Below, one piece after another: positions 34,470 through 46,412 of a stretch of DNA of 64,000 nucleotides; the first letter of the stretch is position 1; each line of letters begins with the position of its first letter. Made by a program: the position numbers and the translations under genes. The stretch comes from Artemia franciscana (lineage: Eukaryota; Arthropoda; Branchiopoda; Anostraca; Artemiidae): assembly GCF_032884065.1 (NCBI RefSeq), contig NC_088871.1, forward strand, positions 17,418,472 to 17,482,471, in the 5' to 3' direction. Under the pieces are notes generated by a model. It was not told the DNA's origin, made no database searches, and worked only from the letters and a program-made list of their open reading frames with translations.

Positions 34470-35420
34470 GCTCCCTCCATTCATGAAGGGTGTCTCCTCC
34501 TTAATACCTTGCTCTTTACGCTAAAGTTTGAATGTTTGTCCAAATTTGTTAAGAGCGTTTACTGAAACACGGGGGCTTTTTAATTAGAATAGGAAGGTTT
34601 TTTAAAAGTGCCAACAGCTTTAGCGTAAAGAGTAAGGCAATGAGGAGGGGGCAATCCTTTATATAGGGAATAAATCTTCCAAAATTAGTTTGCCGATTTT
34701 GTTTTAATTTGTCGGGTACAGTGAGCCAAATTTGAATCTTTATTGGTTGAAAAATGTTCAGATATTAAATTTTAAAAAACAATCTTTTTTTAACTGAAAT
34801 TAGCAGCAACTTTAAAACTTAAAACAAACGAACAGAAATTATTCCGTATATGAAAAAGGGCTGTCCCTTCCTCAACATCTCACTCTTTACACTAGAGTCT
34901 CTATTGTTTTAAAAAGTAGAGATGTGACACAGAGTGAAACTTTACTGTAAAGAGCGAGGTGTTGAGGAGGGGACAGTACCTTACACATACGGAGTAATTT
35001 CTGCTCGTTTTAAGTTTTTATGTCGCTCCCTTTTTCAGTTAAAAAACTTTTTTTTTCAGTTTTTTCAAAAAAGAAAAGCCTATTGCTTACATATTGCATT
35101 TTTTATTGGGAAGTAAACAGACATTTTTAGGGAGGCAAATTTTCTCTGGAGAATTTTCAGTGGCGGAATGTGGGGGTTGCCCCCTCTTAAATACTTCGCT
35201 CTTTACGCTTAAGTATGACTTTGTATGAAAATAGTTCAAGAACAAAAAATGAAACACAAGGTTCGTAAAATTCGAATACAATATCTTTTGAAATATTTAA
35301 ATAACGTTAGCGTGAAGAGCAAGGTATTGTATAGGGGGTATTCTCCCATGTCGTAATAGTTTCTGTTCGTTTGAATTTTAATGTTGATCCTTACTTTCAG
35401 TTGAATAAACCTGCTTTTTT
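34470..35420. repeat. Cluster of palindromic repeat family copies
   Basis: At least three related units lie here. 34470-34700 has CTTTACGCTAAAGTTTG then CTTTAGCGTAAAGAGTAAGG as inverted arms. 34780-35055 is a nearly complete palindromic copy running from TTTTTTTAACTGAAA to TTTTTCAGTTAAAAAAC. 35160-35420 is a partial copy. Arms share ACAGAAATTATTCCGTATAT and its mirror. Small open frames here are by-products. Confidence 0.8.
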
Positions 35421-36557
35421 GTTTAATCAAAGCTACAAATAATTCTCAGGGGAAAACATTGAAATGCCGCTGATTTTGAATGATCGAAAATAGCCAGTAG
35501 TTTAGTTTTCTTTATCCGGAATCTGAGCCCGTGTAATTTCAAATCTAGAATTTTTTTATTTTTTGGTAAGCATTTATGTCATCGGAATTTGTTTTTATAT
35601 TATTCAATGTTTGGGAAAAAATTGGTCAAAATACTCTCATTACAATTTTTGTGTTTGAAATTCGGCAAAGCGAAAAGTTAATCTATTCGAGCAACAACAA
35701 AAAAAATGATCGGAGACATCGAAATCATTATAAAAAAAATATAAAAAGTGAAAACGCTGATATATTTTTTAATCAAATTATCACCCAATACTTCAACAAT
35801 TTAAAGCAAAATATCTCATCGTTAAACTCATCTCATAATGGACTTGAAGCGAAACAGTGGTTCGCTTTGGATGTGTGAGCTAATTGCCTATAGTTCGTTA
35901 GATTGCCCCTGCATCGCCTTTGTCAACGTAGGGTTAATCAGCGATGCAAGGGTAGAATGTGACGTAAATTGTGCAAATAAGGAAAAAAAATTCTTGGGGT
36001 TCTAACTATAACTGATATTTGATTATACTAATTCATTACAGTTCATTTATTAATAAACTATTGCTGTCCGCGCAAGAAAGAATTATACCGTTTCATTTGA
36101 TTATTTCTTAGCTTGGTATTTTCTGATAAGATGTACTTTTGTCCAAGTGACAGTTGGTCTTAAAATAATGCGTTCTTTGTGCAATTTTGGCATTCCGTTA
36201 GGCTGTGGACCAAAGCTACCACGAGGTAAAGATTTACTATGCAATTGCAAAGTTCACATAATCCGAGCACTGACTCTAGTGAGTTGCTTTTAGAGAGCTT
36301 ATTCAATACTCTTGTGTAGTTTGAATATGTGTTATGTCACCTAGAGGATTTGGCATCTTTATTTGATCAGTGTTGTAAAGATCATTGAGATAATATAAGA
36401 TTTATTCATCATGAAATTTGCATACAATATTACATTTTACTATTCCCCCAAATGCTCTTTGGCATATAAAGAAGGGGGAAGACAAAAGAGTCACTTACTC
36501 AGAGAAAAAAAAAATAATCACTTACTCACAGAGATAAGTGCAAAAAGGAGAAGAAAA

Positions 36558-36559
<2 letters not shown>
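35421..36559. other. AT-rich stretch without recognised genes
   Basis: A 100-residue plus-strand frame at 35576-35878 is rich in Asn, Lys and Ile with no recognised motif. An inverted GATGCAAGGG/CCCTGCATCGC pair lies at about 35907-35951. Confidence 0.45.

Positions 36560-36618
<59 letters not shown>
36560..36618. repeat. (TA)n microsatellite at Helitron 3' end
   Basis: About 59 bp of AT dinucleotides directly abutting the CTAG terminus of the minus-strand Helitron remnant. A second (TA)n tract lies inside the remnant at about 36763-36794. Confidence 0.95.
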
Positions 36619-36619
<1 letters not shown>

Positions 36620-36760
36620 TAGCTGTTGGGGTGGCGCTTCGCGCCACCCCAACACCTAGTTGGTGGGGGCGCTTCGCGCCCCCCCCCCCCAAGCCCCCCC
36701 GCGCGCGTAAGTCGTTACGCGCCATTGTAGTTGTGTCCCTATGTCCCACCTGTGAATATA

Positions 36761-36797
<37 letters not shown>

Positions 36798-37430
36798 TTT
36801 TAACTACGTAAAACTTGCGAATATACAACATTCTTTGCTGTCCCATTGTCTTTGCATATAAATAGATTGTCAGGTTTACCGACTCTTGAACATGCAACAT
36901 ATAATGGTCCATGGGAAAACAATCTGTATTCAGATCTATACCTCATGATTCTAATGATTGCCCTTGAGCTTTGTTGATGGTGATTGCTAATCGACCATTC
37001 CCTGTCCCGGTGTCCCGGTCGTCATTTATATCCCCCTGTTTCCCCCGGTGTCCCCGTTGTAGTTGTGTCCCTGTGTCCCGGTCGTCATTTATATTCCCTG
37101 TGTCCCGGTCGTCATTTGTATCCCGGTGTCCCGGTCTGTATATACATTCGTTTTTTAGTTTTGTTTTTCTCCTTTATTTTTTTCCTTTTTTTTTTCGTTT
37201 TTAGTTTATTTAGATTTTTAGATTTTTTAGTTTTTTTATAAGTTTTTAGTTTTTTTTTTCTTTTTAGTTTTTTTGTAGTTTTTACCTTCTTTTTAGTTTT
37301 GTTAGTTTTTTTTTTACTTATGTCCTGGTCGTCATTTATACTCCCTGTGTCCCGGTGCTTTGTTGATTGCTAATCGAACATTCCTTTTGTCCTGGTCGCT
37401 TTCTCTTTGAGTGTCGTCATTTATTTTTTT
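36619..37430 (-). mobile_element. Helitron remnant, 3' end on minus strand
   Basis: Read on the minus strand the element ends in a stem GTTGGGGTGGCGCG/CGCGCCACCCCAAC followed by GCTAG, like the complete Helitron at 56483-59418. Preceding it are a second GC-rich hairpin, the ACTTACGCGCGCG stretch, the C-terminal helicase relic and a minisatellite based on GGGACACAGGGAATATAAAT (37000-37138). Further minisatellite and helicase scraps reach about 37430. No 5' TC end was found. Confidence 0.85.
36797..37005 (-). pseudogene. Helitron PIF1-like helicase C-terminal relic
   Basis: On the minus strand it reads RLAITINKAQGQSLES, stop, GIDLNTDCFSHGPLYVACSR, VGKPDNLFIC, TAKNVVYSQVLRS, stop. This is the last conserved helicase segment of Helitron proteins and matches the copy at 58650-58854 closely. 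A single in-frame TGA replaces the KC of QSLEKCG in the other copy. The family protein unwinds DNA during rolling-circle transposition; this relic cannot. Confidence 0.88.
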
Positions 37431-37820
37431 CTTTTTTAGTTCTTTTAGTTTTTACCTTTTTTAGTTTTTTTTAGTTTTTTAGATGAAAATTTTTTTTAGT
37501 TTTTTCCTTTTTTTCTTTTTAGTTTTTTATTGGTTTTTACCTTTATTTTAGCTTATTTTTCAGTTTTTTCCTTTTTTTAGTTTTTTTTTATTTTTTATTT
37601 TTTTTAGTTTTTTACCTTTTTTTAGTTTTTTTATTTTTTTTAGTTTTTTAGCTTTTTTACTTTTTTTATTAGTTTTTAGTTTTTTTTTGTAGTTTTTGCC
37701 TTTTTTTAGTTTTTTCCTTTTTTTTAGTTTTTTTTTAGTTTTTAGTTTTTTTAGTTTTTTACCTTTTTTTAGTTTTTTTAGTTTTTTAGCTTTTTTATTT
37801 TTTTTATTAGTTTTTTATTA
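37141..37820. repeat. Long T-rich TTTTTAG(T) tract
   Basis: Nearly 700 bp of degenerate TTTTTAGTTTTTTACC units. On the minus strand this is an A-rich tract in the position where the 56.5 kb Helitron has a short A-rich region (about 56918-57000), so it probably expanded from that. Confidence 0.8.
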
Positions 37821-37930
37821 GTTTTTTACTGTTTTAAAAAGTAGAGTTTAGAGAAAGAGTCAAACTTTAGCATAAAGAGCGGGGCGTTGATGAAGAAGCA
37901 GCTCCTTTCACATACGAAGTAATCACACCT
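37820..37930 (+). repeat. Partial palindromic-family repeat
   Basis: TTTTTTACTGTTTTAAAAAG through GCGGGGCGTTGATGA to TTTCACATACGAAGTAAT matches one arm of the palindromic family and then breaks off. Confidence 0.75.
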
Positions 37931-38039
37931 AGTGGCCTGTCAAAATCTGAAAGGAATGGGTGCTAAATGCCAAACGCTAGCCATTGTGCTTGATTTTCTG
38001 TCTGAAAGAGCAAAAAGTATTTGCTTTACACAAAGACGA

Positions 38040-38330
38040 CTGTGAGCTAATGCATATCTGCAAACCCTTTCAAAAATGCGTCACTTTGGGTGCAATGCCC
38101 ACAGTCTTCTTTGGGCAAACCTCTTCTATGCATGCCCCATACTTGAATACGCATGTCCTGTCAGGGGCCTGTCAGTACTAAGAACGGATTGTCTAATACA
38201 GGAACTAGAGTCAGTCCAAAAAAAGGCAACCAGAATTATTCTGAGTAATAGAGATATTTCCTACCATGATGCCCTAGCAACCCTTGAGCTCCAAAGTTTG
38301 GAACTCCGTTTTGCTGATCTTAGATTCTGA
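38040..38330 (+). pseudogene. LINE reverse transcriptase C-terminal fragment
   Basis: MRHFGCNAHSLLWANLFYAC then PILEYACPVRGLS and LESVQKKATRIILSNRDIS parallel the fragment at 12354-12680 residue by residue, so both come from one CR1/L2-like family. The catalytic core is absent. It stops near 38328. Confidence 0.78.
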
Positions 38331-39206
38331 GATTTGGCAAAATACTGCTGTCTAACCTGCTCACTGTGACATTTTACCCCCAGAAGCCCCAACAGTCAGC
38401 CATGTGAGACAAAAGCTAAAACTTGTGCCTGTGTGTGCTCAGACAAACTGCTACCAGAACTCTTTCATCCCTTTTTTATGTCATTATATTATAGTGTATA
38501 ATAACATGTTTTGTATTTCAACATCAAATTAGCCATTCGAGCTACAATTGTTGTTTAAATTGAGCTTTTTTTTCTCTCTCTCTCTTTATCTCTTTCTCTC
38601 AATGTATGAAAATTGATTATTTATTTTATATGGCCTTTATCTCCAATTCTTCTTTGTTGACAAGGAGCATCCATGGTTGTTGTAGAAGTAATCACAATAA
38701 TTGTCTGATAAGAGAAACAAATAACAGCATCAGCCTTCTATAGAAAACTCAAATCTGTAGTCATGATTTAGTCCAAGATAATATCAGCCAACCCCTAAAA
38801 CAAATTTCCACATGTATAAATTACTAATCCACTAAGACTCAGAGAAATTGTTTTCCAAAAAAGTTCTGCAAAATCTTGACAATCAAAGTGTTCTATAACT
38901 GCTGTATGTTTTAGGCTATTCTGTATTGTTATTAGAAATGAAAAAACAGTGCACATTAAATTCAACCGAAGCAAAATTAAACCAGGAAACTTTGACATGA
39001 CAAAATAAAAAAATCTTATGGAACTTAACCCATACAAAAGCCAACCATGTAAATTTAAGAACTGGGAGGTTTATATGCACAAAATCTGCACTAGGAAAAT
39101 CAATTTTTTTTTGTGGAATATATTTCTAAAATTGATTATAAAACAAAAAAAGAGTTGGATAGCTTTGCTACTGTCTTATTTTGCCTTTATTCATTTTTTG
39201 TTTTAG
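38331..39206. other. Stretch upstream of exon A
   Basis: AT-rich with a short CT-rich run at 38573-38600. No coding homology was recognised. It ends in the acceptor TTTTTTGTTTTAG at 39194-39206. Confidence 0.5.
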
Positions 39207-39362
39207 AGGTTGAAGATGCTTTACCAGGTGAGAGTGAGGAGCTCTTTGAGATCTCAAACTCTTGTTTGTCTCCTAAGCATGGAGGTTTTCCTGACATTTT
39301 AGGATCATTTAAATTTGAAGCTGACAACCAGAAATTAGAACCCACATGTTTTGACAATGAAA
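39207..39362 (+). CDS. Unrecognised gene, exon A (one of a duplicated pair)
   Basis: This 156-nt segment is bounded by TTTTGTTTTAG and GAAA|GTAAGT, with phase 1 at both ends. It encodes VEDALPGESEELFEISNSCL, SPKHGGFPDILGS and an acidic tail. A second exon at 41835-41987 has the same phase, almost the same length (153 nt), and a similar start (AEDASP) and core (LSPEHQSRPVGIS). The conserved arrangement argues that both are real, tandemly duplicated exons. The product is acidic and hydrophilic, and I do not recognise it. A relationship to the DMXL gene upstream could not be shown. Confidence 0.6.
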
Positions 39363-40199
39363 GTAAGTTTTAGGCAATTGGTTTCGTAGGATCATATATG
39401 TTGACTAATTATTTTTTAAAGCTTGGGTGCTTCGACTAAACACTAGGATTTTAGCCCAATCTTAACATGTAACTTTTGTCTTATCTTTATTCCAGTATAC
39501 AGGTATTTGTTTAATCAATTTTGCAGTCTAATAGCAACTTTTTCCAATGTATCCTTCAAAGAGATTTATGGAGTTCTGTATATCTAAAAGCCAGAAGATA
39601 AAGCTTTGAGCTGCCATATCTATATTTTACTTCCAAACTAAAATTTTAATTCACTTATTATTATCCTGATTTTAAGATCATAGATTCAGATTTTGAAAAA
39701 AGCAGAAAGTGGCCTAGTATTGTTTGAACTGCATATAAAAAATTTGTATCTTGGACTATTAAATCATTTAAAAGCCAAGACTTGAAAAAAAGACCGCAAA
39801 ATTCATTTTGTGCAGTTGAATTAAAAAGCTTTTGTTGGTCTGTAGAACAATTTTCCTGTAGATTTATAAAAGTAACTATTTAGGGGTATTTTAATTAAAA
39901 AGTGGAATTTTTTAGTATTTTTGATTCACATAAGTTTAAAGAGTATTAATTTTTTACCTCTTTATAGTCTTTAAACACATCTCCCCTCTTCTGTTTTTGT
40001 AAATCAATGCATTTGACCTAAAGTTTCGTTAGTTCTAAATTCAAGTTTTTCTCTTTTTCTTTTTCTGAACAGAGAATGGCTTTCAAAATTATTCAAAAAT
40101 TCAACATTAGATAAAGCTGAAAGTTTTTAATTGCATTAAAAGTGTTACTAGCATTAAACACAGCACAATTGGGAGATTCAAAGTTGTACAGACTTTTTT

Positions 40200-41500
40200 A
40201 TTTGGCTGAACAACCTCATCTCAGATCATCAGCATGGCTTCCGTAAAAATCGTTCTACTGTTTCCCAACTAGTAGTGATACACGACTACATCCAGTCTGC
40301 CCTTGACCGTGGGATTCCAATAGATATTATCCTAATCGATCTACTTAAGGCCTTCGACCGAATATCCTTGCGAAAACTCATCCACTACCTAGAAGTCTAT
40401 GGAATCAAGGGACAGCTAAAAAATTGGCTCTCAGCGTACTTGAATGATAGAAAAATAGCAGTCAAGGTTGCAGACACACTATCCACATGGACAGATGCAA
40501 CCAGTGGCGTCCCACAAGATAGTGTTCTCGGCCCAGTCTTGTTCGTCATGTACATAGACATTTGCATAAATGCCATTTCCCAAACCGACTTCGGCCTGTT
40601 TGCAAACGATACGAAGCTCCTGGGAGAAGCTTGAAGAATTGCAACTTTCACCAAATGTAGCAAAATGCTCTTTCGTCCATCTTGGCCGCCAAAATCCGAT
40701 GTACTCATACAAAATGAAAGGTATCGACCTGACAAAATCTACCTGTGAAAAGGACCTAGGTGTAATTTTGAGCTTGGACCTCAAACCAGAAAAGTATATC
40801 GGCCTGGTTATGCGTAAAGCGTCGAATACTCTCTGGCTACTCAGTCAATCCCTACGATACCTTGACAATCACTCAAAGATCTCAGCATATACAAGCTACG
40901 TCAGGCCACAGCTTGAATACGCCACTGTCATCTGGTCGCCATATCTCAAAAAGGATATTGACAGAATAGAACGGGTCCAGAAACGCTTTGTAAAAGGACT
41001 TCAAGGATTCAGAAACCTTCCTTATGACGAAGTTCTAAGAAGGCTCACTCTCCATAAACTTGAGACAAGAAGAATGATCTTAGACTTAAAAACCCTCTTC
41101 AAGATAGTTCATGAGAATTTTGGGAACGTAAAAGACAAGCTTGTTCAAATAATTCCCCAAAGCAACACAAGGTCGCACAGTCTGCAATTGGAGCCCGTGA
41201 AGATGAACATTGCAAGATCTAATTCTTACCATCATTCGTTCATACCCCGGGTCATCAGGATCGGGAACAAACTACCATTCCCAGTCGAAAAGATGAAATC
41301 ACTGAAAGCCTTCTCCAATAGCCTAAACATAAACATACCATATCTCGAGACTTTTAACGTAGGACGACTTTAAATGGAAATCGTGCCGCAGTCGATCCGC
41401 TCTTCGCCCTGCCATAACATTTTTCTTTTAAAAAGGTGTCAGTTGTATATAAATTTTGTATTGAGAGGCGTGAGGAATAAAGTTATTTATTAAAAGCTGC
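40200..41500 (+). pseudogene. 5'-truncated LINE with reverse transcriptase and 3' end
   Basis: Reverse transcriptase motifs run LISDHQHGFRKNRSTVSQLV, LIDLLKAFDRIS (motif A), GVPQDSVLGPVLFVMYI (motif B) and GLFANDTKL (motif C). A deletion of roughly 60 bases with a frameshift follows at about 40625-40650. The second frame (40570-41373) then carries FVHLGRQNPMYSY, CEKDLGVI and YVRPQLEYATVIWSPY to the natural stop at 41371-41373. The 3' UTR has AATAAA near 41479. The FADD catalytic motif reads FAND. It lies in the intron between exons A and B. The clade is CR1/jockey-like. Confidence 0.9.
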
Positions 41501-41834
41501 TCACTGTTGGCAAAGTGCTAATTATTTGTCATTCTGCCATTCTGGTCTTTTGTGAGCAGAAAATCTGTTATATCCACATGTTTCTATTCACAAAAATTAA
41601 ACTGTCAATAAATCTGTCCATAAAATTTTAGATTGTGAAATTAGGCTTGTAATTTTTTAATTATCAAACTTAGATCTTTTCCAGCCTCTGGTTCTAGTCT
41701 AAGTTTCCAAGTTGGTAGACTATTTGTATGCTTTGTGAGTTTGATTATTTCATGAAACTAAAATTTCTCTCAGTTTATTCAGAATATTTCATTATAGATT
41801 TATTTGCTATCTTTTAATTCTGTTTGTCTTGTAG

Positions 41835-41987
41835 AAGCTGAAGATGCTTCACCAATTGATTACGAAACGAGGAGAGATACTTGTAGTTCAATTTTGTCAC
41901 CTGAGCATCAAAGCCGACCTGTGGGTATTTCATCCAGAGTGTCAAATTTAGCTTCAGGCTCTCAGGAACTGCATAGAAATGACGAAG
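41835..41987 (+). CDS. Unrecognised gene, exon B (one of a duplicated pair)
   Basis: This 153-nt segment is bounded by TTTGTCTTGTAG and GAAG|GTAAAT, with phase 1 at both ends. It encodes AEDASPIDYETRRDTCSSIL, SPEHQSRPVGISSRV and an S/E/N-rich tail. It aligns with exon A from the EDA-x-P start through the LSP-(K/E)-H core. Because both exons are symmetric 1-1, either can be skipped or joined without changing frame. No domain was recognised. It may belong with the lysine-rich segment after the gap. Confidence 0.6.
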
Positions 41988-42257
41988 GTAAATTTGCAAC
42001 AAACATTGGTTTGAAGTCCAGGTTGTTTAAGAAATATTTTTACGAAAGTGTTTTGTACCCTACATAAAAAATATCTCTTTTGATTTTAAAGCATTAAATA
42101 ATATTGCCAAAAGTCTGTAGTAAGGCTTAGTTTACATTTCGACTCCAAGAAAAATGCATCTAAGGAATTTAAATGTAACATACCAAGATAGTCATAAGAC
42201 TAAAGTTGATCTTGAGGCTCTCAAAAAAGATATACAAACTTTCTTTTGAAGTAACTA

Positions 42258-42258
<1 letters not shown>

Positions 42259-42331
<73 letters not shown>
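42259..42331. repeat. (CT)n microsatellite bordering the gap
   Basis: At least 73 bp of CT dinucleotides run into the gap, which probably exists because assembly failed in this repeat. Confidence 0.95.
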
Positions 42332-42431
42332 NNNNNNNNNNNNNNNNNNNNNNNNNNNNNNNNNNNNNNNNNNNNNNNNNNNNNNNNNNNNNNNNNNNNN
42401 NNNNNNNNNNNNNNNNNNNNNNNNNNNNNNN
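42332..42431. other. Assembly gap (100 N)
   Basis: Exactly 100 N, the usual placeholder for a gap of unknown length. Coding sequence may be missing here. Confidence 0.99.
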
Positions 42432-42432
42432 G

Positions 42433-42825
42433 AATGAGCCTCCTTTTGAACCGGTGCTCCCTTAGCCTCCTTCAGTTGAATGTAGTTCTAAAATATCTGT
42501 GAGTCGTGAAGTGAATAAGGAAAACTAAGTTGAAGAAGTTCAAAAACCTGTTGTGTACAGTGCTAGTGAGCAAATCCCAATTTTAAATGACACAAAAACA
42601 CCTGATAAAGGGCCTAAAAAAAATACAAAAAATAAAAACCAAAAAACAAACTTCAAAAGGACAAAGGATAAACCTCACGAAAATAATGTAGATGGTGTTA
42701 GTGGTGGTTCTATTTTGGTTGAAGAAATCCTGTTAGAGAAATATAGCAAAGTATTTGTTGATGGTGATAGAGTTGTGAAAATTGTAGAGAAGAGAAAATC
42801 TAGTGTAAAGAGTGTAAAAATATGA
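42433..42825 (+). pseudogene. Lysine-rich coding-like segment with two in-frame stops
   Basis: One frame from the gap edge reads NEPPFEPVLP, TAG (42463-42465), PPSVECSSKISVSREVNKEN, TAA (42526-42528), VEEVQKPVVYSASEQIPILN and then a Lys/Asn-rich region and ILVEEILLEKYSKVFVDGDR before TGA. The composition looks like real protein. The two stops may be errors beside the gap, an intron, or signs of decay. VEEILLEKYSKVFVDGDRVV loosely recalls the start of a chromodomain, and a downstream frame with YDNWIKLP and GYWNHEDN could continue it, but this is weak. It might be the next exon after exon B. Confidence 0.4.
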
Positions 42826-43172
<347 letters not shown>

Positions 43173-44330
43173 GCTATAAATACTATTTATATTATTTTGT
43201 TATCATTCATATTATTTTATTTATTTTATTCCATCAAAAACAGTAAGTATGCACTACTTAATCATTGCTTAAGACCTATACAGTGTAGTAAACTATAGGC
43301 CTATTCATAAACAAACAAGGTCAAAGTGATTTGGTTTGTCTAGGTTAAAATGTAATACGTTAACATATGCTTTTATCAGGATATACCTAGACTTGTTGTC
43401 CTCCCCTCATTGGTCTTTGAATCTGGTTAATCTAAAGAACCTTCCTCCCAAAAACAACACTGAAGTTTTAAGTCAAATATATTTATGAGATTCACTTACC
43501 AGAGGGGGGGGGAGTCTTGCAAATTTCCTCATGGATCTATGCAGTAAAATGGAGAGAGAAACTCTATCCTAATATACTGTCTTACAAAATACCCTGTCCT
43601 AACCTATTTAATCCGGCCTGCATGTTGGGAGCTAAAAACTTACAATATGAGTAAAAAAAATAGATTTTATTCTTTAACGAGATCTATCAGAGATCCTGTG
43701 ATCATAACCAAGGATTTAGTTTTGTAATGCAATTGTTGACGCAGTTCAACAAGAATATAACTGGATTTAATGTTTAAAAAAGTGATAATTAATGATTACT
43801 AGTTATTGTTATGACTTGTTTTAATTGATTTGTTTCTTAATTAATGTTATTATTTTTAATTAATTAATTAATTAATTAAATTAATTGTTTCTAGTCTTGG
43901 AGTGCCTTAATTCTCATTGAAGAGAACGCTGTGTATACCCTTGTTTTATCATAATAGCGTTTCTCTGGAATCAGCCGAGATGGTTTTCCCCCTCATCTGA
44001 TAGAGTGTGCAGGATAAACCATAAGTTTTGGCTTACCACTCTCTTCGTTTTTTATTATACTTTTAATTTTCTTATATTAACAATATTTTTTGGGGGGAGG
44101 GCATAAAACCTAAGGGGAGATGAACCGTGTACCTCCTCTTTGTTCTTTTACTAACCTTTCTAATTTCCTAGATTAATTTTTTTTTCTGTTTGACGAATCC
44201 AAGTATAAACTAATTGCATTGAAAATTATAAGTTAGAATGCCAGAGAAGACAGGTTCAATTCAACCCGATACCTCAATTCTAATATAATTTCTGATTCCG
44301 ATAATATTTATATTTTTCATAATTTTTATA
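43173..44330. other. AT-rich stretch without recognised genes
   Basis: Contains a short (TTAA)n run at about 43855-43885 and otherwise nothing recognisable. Confidence 0.5.
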
Positions 44331-44339
44331 AACAATATT

Positions 44340-46000
44340 AGACTCCTTTAAAGAAAGGAGCAACATTAAAAAAACAGAAATCATTCCACATACGAAGGGG
44401 TTGCCCCCCACCTTGATACCTTGATCTTTACGCTAAAGTTTTCAACACTGAATAACTTGTTTTATTTTCTAATCGCTAAAGTGGCTCAAATAAATTAGAT
44501 TCATATGCTAACAAACGAAAAGTTGATAGGCTGACGAGATAAATATATAATTTTTTGTAATCTTAACTTCTATTATTGACAAAACAAGGAGCGTTACTAC
44601 TATTAATGTGTCTTTTTGGTCGATTCGATGTTTGTTTGTTCTGTTCTCCATGGCTTTCATTTTTAGCTTTTCTGATTTGACAGTTTTGTATTGTCCTTTT
44701 TTCAATATTTTTAAGCCTACAATCTTCCCTAAAGATGGATTGGCAAAGATTTTGTGTAGGTATCAGCACTTTTTTGTCTTACTGAAAGTTTATCTTTTTA
44801 TTCTTGTCATCAGCAAAGCCAGTATCGTATCAGTAAAGCCCCATCCCCTCCTGATATGAACACAGTGCATAACTCATCAATAGTTTTTAGCTCTATGATT
44901 TCTAGAACCCTTTCAATTTTCCTGTCACTCCCACACTCTCGATGGAGATATGGTTAATGTCTAGCCAAATATCAGACCATTGCCAACCTTTTAGTATTAT
45001 GTAAATTTTTAAAAGCAACACATGCCACGGCTTTTTTGTGAGTGTTTTTTTTTTTCGATTGATCTTATTGGTTTGTAGAAAAATATATTAAATAGGCGTT
45101 TTTATTTTGATTTATGTTAAATATTAAATGAAAAATAGTTTTTTAACTAAAAGCAAGTAGCGACATTAAAACTTAAAACGAATAGAAATTACTCCGTATA
45201 TGAAAAGGGCTTTTCCTCCTCAACGCCCCGCTCTTTACGCTACAGTTTGACTCTTTCTCTTAACTCTACTTTTTAAAACAGTAAAAAACTTTAACAGAAA
45301 GAGCGGGGCATTGAGGAGGAAAAGCTTGGTATTACGAGGAGTAAAACCCTCATATGTGTAATAATTTCTGTTCGTTTCAGATTTTAATGATGCTCCTTAC
45401 TTTCAGTTGAAAAAACTTTTCACGTTTATTTTTTTAATAATGCTAGAATGTCTTGCATGTCTGTCTTTGAAATTGAATGTCTTCATTGAAATTCTCTTCC
45501 CCCATGAAAAATTCTTCCATGCAAAGATCCTTCCACGTAACCCCTCCCTCCATCAACTTCTCCTCCCGCCCACCATTGTATGACTTTTAGGGGGTGTTTC
45601 CCCCTAATTTCCAAAATAAGTAAAATTTTCTCAGGCTCGTAACTTTTGATGACAGAGACTAAATTTGATGAAACTTGTATATTAAAAATCAGTATTAAAA
45701 TGTGATTCTTTTGATGTAACTATTGGTATCAAAATTCTATTTTTTAGAGGTTTGGTTACTTTTGAGCTGGGACGCTCCTTACTTCAGTTCGTTACCACGA
45801 ACTGTTTGAAAGAAAATTTCCCCAACATTAAAACTTAAAACAAGCAGAAATTATTCGGCATAGGGGGGGCTTAACTTTTTGTAAATTCTTTATTAGAGAC
45901 TGCTCAAACACAAGGACCGTGGTAGTTTTATAGAACATTAAGATTTTAGTATAAAGACCGAAGGTTGAGGAGGAGCAGACTCCCTCATATTTTGGTAGTT
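44340..46000. repeat. Palindromic repeat family, partial and complete copies
   Basis: A partial arm lies at 44355-44435. 45135-45425 is a complete palindromic copy: AACTAAAAGCAAGTAGCGAC at one end, TGCTCCTTACTTTCAGTTG at the other, with CCCCGCTCTTTACGCT and AGAGCGGGGCATTGAGG as inner arms. A degenerate copy lies at about 45810-45990. The frames at 44508-44859 between the copies have no recognised product. Confidence 0.8.
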
Positions 46001-46412
46001 TTAGCTAGCTCCCAAGTCCCCCTCACTTTTTTGGAGTGAGCATTATCTGTTTAGCTAACAGGGGTATCACGAAGAGGCTATCTTCGCTCATGTCGCCTGG
46101 TTTCGCTAAAATTACCTTTTTCTATGCCAAAATAGAACTGGGAAGATTTTCTTATAAAAACTAACTTACAAAAAATTTAAAACTAGCTTAAGGAATAAGT
46201 AATTTTGATATCCAGAAAATGAGAATTTTCCAAACTGCAATCCTGCAAAACTGCAATATCAGCATCTAAAAATTAGAAAATTCTTATAAAACCTGAGGTC
46301 CCCAGAAGGATATTGGAGCCTTTTATTTCCTAGTTCTTTCATAACTGAGCACACAATTTTGATCCTTTCTTCTGCCTAAAAAGAATTGTAAACAATATTT
46401 AAGTATACTTAC

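Noticed and set aside
35576..35878. 100-residue Asn/Lys-rich frame
   Set aside because: Composition expected of AT-rich DNA, with no motif and no splice support.
42206..42502. Frame crossing the assembly gap
   Set aside because: Made of CT-repeat translation and N bases.
46409..46411. Stop codon of the bZIP gene
   Set aside because: The TAA overlaps a consensus splice donor (ACAAG|GTAAGT), so the coding region probably continues in another exon.
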